The notes beneath the pieces were generated by a model. The model was not told the origin of the DNA, did not search any database, and was given only the letters and a program-made list of their open reading frames with translations. A stretch of 64,000 bases of DNA from Tetragonia tetragonoides (Eukaryota; Streptophyta; Magnoliopsida; Caryophyllales; Aizoaceae): NCBI GenBank assembly GCA_038025085.1, contig CM076152.1:26992001-27056000 (forward strand). The letters are read 5' to 3'. Each line of letters starts with the position of its first letter. Position 1 is the first letter of the stretch. The position numbers and the translations under genes are program-made. Positions 57,301-64,000 of this stretch are shown one piece after another.

Positions 57301-58772
57301 GATTACAGTAGACGGAATATTCCGATTCTTTATTTCTGGTAAAGATTAGGATAGACTTAACTCTGTCCTCTACTGCGGCAATATGCTAGTAGACGTGTTA
57401 TCATTCAGGGGTGTAATAGAGGGGCAAGGATCCTCTGCTGTCCTGTTATGGTGCCGTCCTCTTTCTCTCTCCCCCCAAGGATCCTCTGCTGTCCTGTAGG
57501 GAAATCATTAACAGCACAATAACAAGACAGCAGAGGATCCTGACCCATAATGGAGTAGCCTCTGCAATTGCAGGGCTAGAGTCTATACGTCTCCCTCTTT
57601 AGAGATCATACAATAGGTTGGAGTCTGTACAAGCTAAAGAACTCAAGTTGGGTTGATAGCATTGGTCTTGGTCTAAGCTCTAATGTTTATTTTCCCTTGT
57701 GCAGACATACGAGAGATCGTGCATCCAAAAATGGCTTGGCGCAGGTCACAAGACATGTCCAAAGACACAGCAGACTCTGGTGCACACAGCGTTGACACCA
57801 AATTATGTTTTGAAGAGCCTGATTACTTTATGGTGTGAAAGTAATGGTGTGGAATTGCCCAGGACACGAGGAAGTTCTAGAAACAAGAGAACTGGGAGCT
57901 CCACTTCCAACTGTGATGAAGTAGCTATTAGTTCGTTGTTACGGAAGCTAGCAGGTGGAAACACGGAAGAGAAACGAGCTGCAGCTGGGGAGCTCCGCCT
58001 GCTTGCAAAAAGAAATGCAGACAACAGGGTATGTATAGCTGAGGCAGGAGCTATTCCTCTGCTGGTAGAATTACTCTCTTCCCCTGATCATCGTACTCAG
58101 GAACATGCTGTCACAGCTCTTCTTAATCTGTCCATTAACGAGATGAACAAGGGCATCATTGTAAATGCTGGAGCAATACAAGATATTGTCGAAGTTTTGA
58201 AGTACGGGAGCATGGAGGCAAGAGAGAATGCAGCTGCAACACTGTTCAGCTTGTCAGTTGTGGATGAGAAAGTATCCATAGGAGCTGCTGGGGCGATTCC
58301 AGCTCTAATTGATCTGTTAATTCAAGGCACCCCAAGAGGACAGAAAGACGCTGCCACAGCAATTTTTAACCTTTCCATTTACCAAGGGAACAAGGTGCGG
58401 GCTGTGAGGGCCGGAATTGTGAGTCCTCTAATGAGATTGCTCAAGGAAGCAGATGGTGGCATGGTAGATGAGGCCCTAGCAATACTAGCAATTCTTGCAA
58501 GCCACCATGAAGGAGAAAGTGCAATTGGGCAAGCCGAACCAATTCATCTTTTGGTTGAGTTAATAAGAACAGGCTCTCCCCATAACAGAGAGAATGCCGC
58601 TGCAGTACTTTGGCCACTTTGTATGGGTGATGTTAATCATTTGAAGTTAGCCAAGGAGCTGAAGGCTGAGCAAGTGTTGAAGGAACTTTCAGAGAATGGT
58701 ACTGACAGGGCTAAGAGAAAGGCTTCAAGCCTTTTGGAGTTCCTAGAACGAGTTGAACATACTGCTGGTTAA
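48345..58772 (+). CDS. U-box/ARM-repeat E3 ubiquitin ligase, PUB13/PUB14-like
   Basis: Transfers ubiquitin from an E2 to substrates via the U-box; relatives act in immunity and growth control. Exons: 48345-48635, 56568-56684, 56821-57231, 57705-58772 (TAA); all GT..AG; about 628 aa, as in PUB13/14. The start [10 protein letters not shown] is preferred over an in-frame ATG at 48288 because the family-like helix [13 protein letters not shown] follows. Domains: U-box N-terminal domain (about 10-240), U-box (about 250-325: [20 protein letters not shown], then [29 protein letters not shown]), then ARM repeats (about 345-610: [58 protein letters not shown]). The U-box is split by the last intron. 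One residue is missing at VVDE-KVSIG compared with the remembered family. Intron 1 is 7.9 kb and full of transposons. Confidence 0.94.
49068..49344. repeat. About 135-bp diverged tandem repeat in U-box gene intron 1
   Basis: Copies at 49068-49200 and 49201-49344 share TATGACACTGGAA.TGAGTG, CTAGTTCAAACAGGAA and TAGTACTGGAGGTGTAATT. They differ by several substitutions and a small insertion. Confidence 0.85.
50000..50165 (-). mobile_element. SINE in U-box gene intron 1
   Basis: Minus strand: A-box-like GGTAACTCAGCTGGTAAG (about 50153-50136), B box AAGTTCGAGTCCCC (about 50109-50096), and an AAATAAATAAATAAG tail (plus strand 49999-50013). Same family as 30255-30522. The target duplication was not identified. 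Confidence 0.8.
50590..51690 (-). mobile_element. 5'-truncated LINE in U-box gene intron 1
   Basis: Minus-strand remnants in order: end of the RT region ([19 protein letters not shown], about 51590), [20 protein letters not shown] (about 51440), the zf-RVT domain ([40 protein letters not shown], about 51200-51050), and [19 protein letters not shown] (about 50900). The 3' end near 50600 reads TTATTGCCAAAAAATTAAAA. It is frameshifted and inactive. Confidence 0.85.
52547..52833 (-). repeat. 3' LTR of the TR-GAG
   Basis: The LTR at the low-coordinate side. It differs from its partner at a few sites (for example GTTAGAAGC versus GTTAAAAGC, AGTATATAAG versus AGTACATAAG). On the minus strand a GGGGTG stretch immediately upstream of it may be the polypurine tract. 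Confidence 0.92.
53016..53869 (-). pseudogene. gag of the TR-GAG, frameshifted
   Basis: The reading frame begins at 53869 ([20 protein letters not shown], the DUF4219-type entry) and runs to a stop at about 53612. The continuation is in another frame (53657-53016): [20 protein letters not shown] (UBN2-type), then a retroviral-type zinc knuckle [14 protein letters not shown], preceded by a second knuckle-like [17 protein letters not shown] one-base frame change near 53612-53620 separates the halves, so this copy does not give a full Gag unless the break is tolerated or is a sequence error. Apart from that break the frame is clean. Confidence 0.85.
53911..53923 (-). other. Primer-binding site of the TR-GAG
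   Basis: On the minus strand this reads TGGTATCAGAGCT, an exact match to the usual initiator tRNA-Met PBS core. It starts four bases after the 5' LTR end (..CCCAACA). Confidence 0.92.
53928..54213 (-). repeat. 5' LTR of the TR-GAG
   Basis: On the minus strand it begins TGTTAATTATTGC and ends CTCAATTCCCAACA, directly before the PBS. It is the partner of 52547-52833. Confidence 0.92.
55176..56567. other. Rest of U-box gene intron 1
   Basis: No gene or clear element. Low-complexity A and T runs (for example 55256-55268 and 55376-55388). Confidence 0.5.
57428..57540. repeat. Triplicated GGATCCTCTGCTGTCCTGT in U-box gene intron 3
   Basis: The 19-mer occurs at 57428 and 57479 on the plus strand and at 57522-57540 on the minus strand (one mismatch), giving a potential hairpin. 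It may be the end of an unrecognised foldback element. Confidence 0.75.
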
Positions 58773-59717
58773 TAAACTTCTCCCCCATCCTCTCCTCCTC
58801 CTTTTGCTAAATATATCTAATTTTTTTTTTATTATGCCAGTAGGATCAGGGTAATTCAATGGTGAATGACGTGCATCATGCAAAGCAGTGTATAAATATG
58901 TATTATTATGCTATCTAACGAAGAAAAATACACTTTGTTTTCCCAACATTATACTATTTCTGGAATCGGTTGACTAAGAATTTATTAAGTTTCAAAAGGA
59001 ATTCATTAAGGATCCGTTTGCTTGGGATGAAAATTATTTTCGTGGAAAACTGTTTTCCGTTTTTCTATTGTTTGGTTTACAATGTAAGGAAAATGATTCT
59101 ATGGGGGAAAACCATTTTTGCCTATATGGGTAAATATAAGGGAAAACAATTTTCCATTTCTGGGATAACTATATCCCTGAACATTGATAGTGGACCTAGT
59201 CATTGTGGCGGCCCGTTGGAACTTCGAATTATAAAATCAGACTCGCACATGGCTTGATCGGGCCTCGGGCTAGGCTTTTAGACCGCTTTCTCAATGTTTT
59301 TTCTTTTCAAATATGTGTAACTTTTGTAATCTGTCTCCTGTGAGGCCGCCTCAACTTGAGGATCTTAGAGATAACAAATAGAAACAAGCGCCTCTTTAAA
59401 ATAAAACTCAACCCATCATCGTAATTAAATACGCCAAAGCTCTCTTATGGCGGCCTTATACTGTAAGGCTGCTTTCCATGTCATCAGCAAGCGCGTAGAT
59501 GAAAAAACGACGTGCGCCGTTATTTTATTTTTTTTCCTCTTATTTAATCATCGCGTTCCTCTTCCTCTGTTCTTTTGTGCAATTAGTTGCTGCTACGTTT
59601 GTCTTTCTCTCTCTTCTTTCTTCTCTGAACTGAGATTTTTGCATTTTTAATTTCGATCTTCTCTGCACTTCGAATTTTTTATTCAATTTTTAGGATTTCT
59701 CCTTCTCGTTTGGCTTC
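58773..59717. other. Spacer between the U-box and FRS-like genes, with a MITE remnant
   Basis: At about 59008-59175 a block starting GGATCCGTTTGCTTGGGATG has inner motifs GGAAAACTGTTTTCC and GGAAAACAATTTTCC, typical of a decayed MITE. The remainder would hold the U-box 3' UTR and the FRS-like promoter. No other gene is seen. Confidence 0.5.
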
Positions 59718-62700
59718 ATGGATGTCGTAAAATCTGGAATTGCGAGTTGCGGTGATGCAATTCAGCCTTATGTTGATCAATCTGAAAACGCAATTGTTGG
59801 AGGTTAGGTCATTGCAATTTCTATTGTTATTTATTTATTTATTTCATTAGATTATGTTGCTTTATTTTTGAAAACTGTGTTGTTCTGTTTGTTATCATTG
59901 TTTGTTAATTTGTATTAAGAATATAGTTGTTTATGATTGAACAATTTCTGTTTCTCCATTCTTATCTTTATTTGTTAATTTTTATGATTAATGTAGTTAT
60001 TTATCTTTGATCAGTAAATTAGATGACACTCAGATATAGATCTTTGACACTATTTTGATGTTGTTTTTTTTGTAGCAACAAGTATATATGTGCATTTGTT
60101 ATACATTATTCATGTACTATTATTATATTTAATTGACATCAGGTACTATTATTTTAACACTACGGAGATGAAAATTGTATTATGTGTTATTTTTTGTTGA
60201 TCTGGCTGATCTTTTGAACTTTATGTGTTTATGTTATTCTTTTTTGATTGTTTTTGTTATTTTTTGATTCAGAAATAAATGATGATGTGAATGTAACTGG
60301 CTCTTTACTTGGGATAAGTGGTAAAACGCTTGAATATTTTTATGATTTGTATTGTCGGCACGCGACTGAGCTTGGTTTTAGTGTTAGGAGAGGTTGCACT
60401 AGGAGATTACCTTCAAACCCTGAGGTAGTGAATGAGAAGTATTTTTGTTGTTCATGTGAGGGGAAGAAGCCATCCAAACCTATTGATGAGCCTGTTTCTG
60501 TTGTTGATGGGGAACAAAAACAAAAGAGAAAAGAATTTCCTAATACTCGGACTCAATGTAAGGCTGGAATCAGGCTCAAACGTGATCCTGATGGTTTATA
60601 TTATGTGGCTGGTCATATTATTGTGCATAATCACCCTCTTACAAGGCCTGAGTGGGGTTATCTCCATAGGTCTGAAAGACACATTTGTCCTGAGCAAGGT
60701 TCTCTTATTCAATCGAACATCAAGTGTGGGATGTCTGCTACTCAATCCTTCCATGCTTCTGCATTTGAAGCTGGTGGTGTGAAAGTTGTTGGACACACCA
60801 TTAATCGCATGAAAATGAAAGCAATTGAAGGCGGTGATGCACAAACTGTCATTGATCAGTTATATGCAAAACTTCAGAAGAGGAAGATTTCTTTTTCAGG
60901 GTTAGGATTGATGAGAATGACAGATTGTGTAATCTATTTTGGCGCGATTCTATGATGAAGGAAGATTTTATGATTTATGGGGATGTTACCGTGTTCGTAA
61001 CTACTTATCGGACTAATAAGTACAATCTCATTTGCGCCCCATTTGTTGGTATCAACAACCATTGGAAGAATGTTATGTTCGGTTGTGCCTTTTTAGCTAA
61101 TGAGAAGGTTGAATCGTTTGTATGGTTGTTTGAGACTTTCAAGAAGTCAATGGGTGGAAAGCAACCTCAAACCATTTTTACTGACCAAGATCAAGCTATG
61201 GCAAATGGAATTGAGCAGGTATAATGCTGAATATTCAGTCTATTTTTGTTAAATATATTTGTTGCTGTCAAAAATCATTTGGTGCAGCTCTGGGAACTTT
61301 ATGTCAGTGTTTGTCTCTTCAGTGTCACTGTTCTTTTTTTCTGGTGTTATTTTATATTTGATCTTGTTGTATATCAAGTTTTTGATATTTTTCACATTAC
61401 TATTTCATTTGGAGTTGTTGGTTTTTAGTTGTATAGTGTTAATGTTTGCTTTGATGGTTTTATTGTTTTCCGTTAGATTTGTTACTTATGAATATTGGTG
61501 TTACAACTTATAGTGTCAGTTTTTGTTCCTCTGGTGTTATTTTTTAATTCAACAGTTACACCACATTTGCATCCTAGGTCTTTGAAGGTACAAGGCACAG
61601 GCTGTGTTTATGGCACCTTTTACAAAATGCTGTAGCTATTATGGTGAGTTTAAAAGTGAACCTAGTTTCCACCAGGCTTTCTTGTATGGATGCGTTGATG
61701 AAGATGAGTTTGAGAGGTGTTGGAAGGACATGCTTGTGAAATATGGTTTGGAAAACCAAGAGCATCGTTGGTTTCATCAGTTATATAAGAGTAAGGAGAA
61801 ATGGTGTACCGCATTGAGTAAGGATTTTTTCTCGGCTGGTATTCTTTCTTCACAGAGAAGTGAAAGCACAAATCATGCCATTGGTTTTCGTGCTAGTAAA
61901 ACCACTAGTTTAATCGAGTTTTATTCTATTTTCAAGACCACCATGAGTCGTTGGAGGTTGGTTGAAGAAGCTGATGAGTTCGATTGCTCTAAATCACTTC
62001 CATCCACTACACTACCCATGATTGGTATGGTGAAACAAGCTGCTGAAACATATACTCTTAACTCTTTTGAGATTTTGAAAGTGTTTCTGAAGTCGATCAC
62101 CACTGTTGCTTCTATTGTGTTGATGGAGGGGACGACATTGGTTTACAATGTAGCTGTTCAACGTCAAACAGTTTCGCAGCGTGTTGTTTTTGATGCTGTC
62201 AACCACATGATCTGTTGTTCGTGCAAAATTTTTGAGGGATGTGGTATGTTGTGCTATCATTGTTTTAAGGTTTATTTCATGCACTCAGTGGTTGAAATCC
62301 CTGATATATATGTATTTAAGAGGTGGACTAAAATTGTCAAGGAGGAAGTGTGGAATAAGTATGATCGAAATTATGTAGCAGGTGTGAGGCGTAAGGAATA
62401 TGTTCCTTGGCGTCAGATAAGAGCCTGTAGGTTCTATAACCTTGTTTTGAAGGCTGAAAAATATGAGGGAACAAGGGTGATTTTGGATGATGGATATGAG
62501 TCTCTTCTTTCGTCTATTGAATCTGCATTGTGTGCAATGGATATTGATGATGGTGGTGATGGGGAGTGTACCATTGAAGGTGATGCAGTTCTTGGTAATT
62601 CTTCTGCTGCTAGTACCTCATCAGTAACTGTTCTTGATCATTTTCGTTCTGTGACGAAAGGAAGAAGCAAGAGAGTTGTAAACCATTGGGACAAGCAAAA

Positions 62701-62788
62701 GAAGAGAGGAAGGAAAGCTTGTAGGAAGAGTTTCCAACCATCGGGACAAGCAAAAAAAGTTGGATCGACGTGCATGTACTACTCCTAG
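59718..62788 (+). pseudogene. FAR1/FRS-type MULE transposase gene with two frameshifts
   Basis: Encodes a FAR1-RELATED SEQUENCE-like protein (transcription factors derived from MULE transposases) or the transposase itself. Inferred exons: 59718-59802, 60273-61218, 61578-62788; GT..AG. Domains: FAR1 DNA-binding region (ATELGFSVRRGCTRR, then TQCKAGIRLKRDPDG..GHIIVHNHPL with Cys/His ligands), MULE transposase core (WRDSMMKEDFMIYGDV, FTDQDQAMANGIEQ, LCLWHLLQNAV), SWIM zinc finger (CSCKIFEGCGMLCYH), and a basic tail. One frame break lies near 60885 (in QKRK), and another near 61643, where one base seems missing before GEFKSEPSFHQ. The segment VFVTTYRTNKY has Val where relatives have the first catalytic Asp (FDTTY). 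As assembled it is probably not functional. Confidence 0.85.
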
Positions 62789-63584
62789 CACAACAGCAAT
62801 GAAAGAATTTGGAACAAAGACTCCAACATGTTTGCCTTGATTTTTTTAATTTTTTTCATAAAATCATTCTTTTTTTTTTGTTTGTTTGCCTCCTTGTGAA
62901 TATTTGTTGGAAATTTGACATGTAAAGACTCATTTTTAAGCCAATTTAAAATCATATTTTTTTTGGCTCATATGTTAATGCTTTCATTTTGATGTGTTCA
63001 AGTTATATGGAATGACAAGAGAAAAAATTTTGGATGTTCAAAAATGATACTGCAGGTTGATTAACTGACACTAAAAATCAATAAACGTATATTGAAAATA
63101 TAAACAAAACCAAAATCAAATTTACTTGTAAAGATTTTGAAGATTCTTCAATTGACTTTTGTAGTCTATAATAACAGTAATTTGGATGTTCAGTTACAGC
63201 TAAAAGATTACAGTTGAACTGTCTTTTTGCTACGTAAGATCTGAATTCAGTTAACTTGGATGTTCCAAATAACTGATACTGCATATTCATTAACTGACAC
63301 GAGAAGTCAATAAACTGATACTTTCAGCTGAAATAAGTTACATCAGTTATATTTCACGCCATATAACAAATATTTTGTAACTAATATATGCAAAGTAGTA
63401 TATCAAAAGTTGATCACATATATTTGCAATTCTGGAAGTTTTGCACATTGCGAACCATTCATCTTTCAAAACGTTAAAATGCAATCTTTTGTGACTAATT
63501 TAGCAAAATCTGTGTTTCTATGTTCCTTGCTTAAAGTAAGAACTTCTATCCTGCTACCAAACTACAGCATTCCAGATTACATTT
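62789..63584. other. Spacer between FRS-like and Ulp1-like genes
   Basis: The word TTAACTGACAC..A.AA.TCAATAAAC occurs twice (about 63060 and 63289), preceded each time by TGATACTGCA. T-rich after 62840. No gene recognised. Confidence 0.6.
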
Positions 63585-64000
63585 TTACTTTTTGTTCTTC
63601 TTTTTTGGTTTCTTTTCTGCAAGCTTCTTTGCGTCAGCAATCTCCTTCTTCAGGCTCAGCTTTTGATGTTCATATAAGTTGATGATACGCAACCAATTTT
63701 CTCGTTCTTTGTTAATATCACAACACCAATGTTGTGCAAATGCGGGATCTCAAGTAACGCCTCAGATAAGCCTGCGTACGTATAGTAAAGAAAAGAAAAC
63801 TGTCAAATACTTAAACCTAAACTTTTATATTTTCTGAAACTAATAGGGGGGATGGGAAGTTTTATGCATACCCTGCTAAGGTTTGGTTCAGTGAAAATTT
63901 CTCCCTTGAAGTTTTCAGTGTGTGACATCATGAAAATGCCACAATCGAGAGTGTGCTTTGTTGTTTGCCATTTGGAATTCATTGTCAGGATTTCGTACTT
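63585..64000 (-). pseudogene. Ulp1/C48 SUMO-protease-like C-terminal end, runs off right edge
   Basis: Minus strand, two exons: 64000-63872 (partial) and 63771 downward, with a 100-bp GT..AG intron. The first encodes WQTTKHTLDCGIFMMSHTEN; the DCGIF motif contains the catalytic Cys of C48 (Ulp1-type) peptidases. The second begins AYLRRYLRSRICTTLVL and meets a stop at 63718-63720. Coding-like sequence resumes one frame over (DINKERENWLRIINLYEHQK and a Lys-rich tail) to a stop at 63585, so one base change breaks the C-terminus. The catalytic His and Asp lie outside the window. It is convergent with the FRS-like gene. Confidence 0.7.

Noticed and set aside
63410..63682. 90-aa plus-strand frame at the right edge
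   Set aside because: Antisense to the Lys-rich C-terminus of the Ulp1-like fragment.

Overview
The window is nuclear DNA of a flowering plant, almost certainly a eudicot. Its genes have GT..AG introns, it encodes a plastid-type ATP sulfurylase, a plant-specific ARA6-type Rab5 and a plant U-box/ARM ligase, and the spacer is AT-rich and full of plant transposons (Copia, TR-GAG, LINE, SINE, CACTA, MULE, Harbinger, Stowaway). I suspect Caryophyllales from the look of the MITEs, but the sequence does not settle this.

Layout. 1-1918: 5' end of a decayed Copia-type LTR element on the minus strand. 1985-3087: LINE 3' end with poly(A). 3443-6331: a duplicated block upstream of the first gene, one copy interrupted by two small DNA transposons. 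6854-10776 (+): four-exon calmodulin-like gene (CML8/11 type). 12353-18209 (-): five-exon ATP sulfurylase, convergent with the CML gene. 18210-29042: no host gene, but a dense nest of MITEs, SINE and LINE relics, a TRIM-like element and a Harbinger-type element. 29043-36559 (+): eight-exon RABF1/ARA6 gene with two introns swollen by transposons. 38459-42046: complete non-autonomous CACTA element carrying a host-gene exon (IQM-like). 42263-48344: spacer with repeat relics. 48345-58772 (+): four-exon PUB13/14-like U-box ligase whose 7.9-kb first intron holds a SINE, a LINE and a long-inverted-repeat element that was itself hit by a TR-GAG retrotransposon. 59718-62788 (+): FAR1/FRS-type MULE transposase gene broken by two frameshifts. 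63585-64000 (-): C-terminal end of a Ulp1/C48 protease, also frameshifted, running off the right edge.

The four intact host genes (calcium sensing, sulfate activation, endosomal trafficking, ubiquitination) do not form a pathway. The window is mainly a record of nested transposition. The most interesting parts are the gene-capturing CACTA element, the FRS plus Ulp1 pair, the TR-GAG inside an inverted-repeat element, the self-nesting MITE family, and the duplicated block upstream of CML, which supplies 'empty sites' for two insertions. All exon calls are by eye from reading frame, splice consensus and remembered family similarity. No database search was possible.
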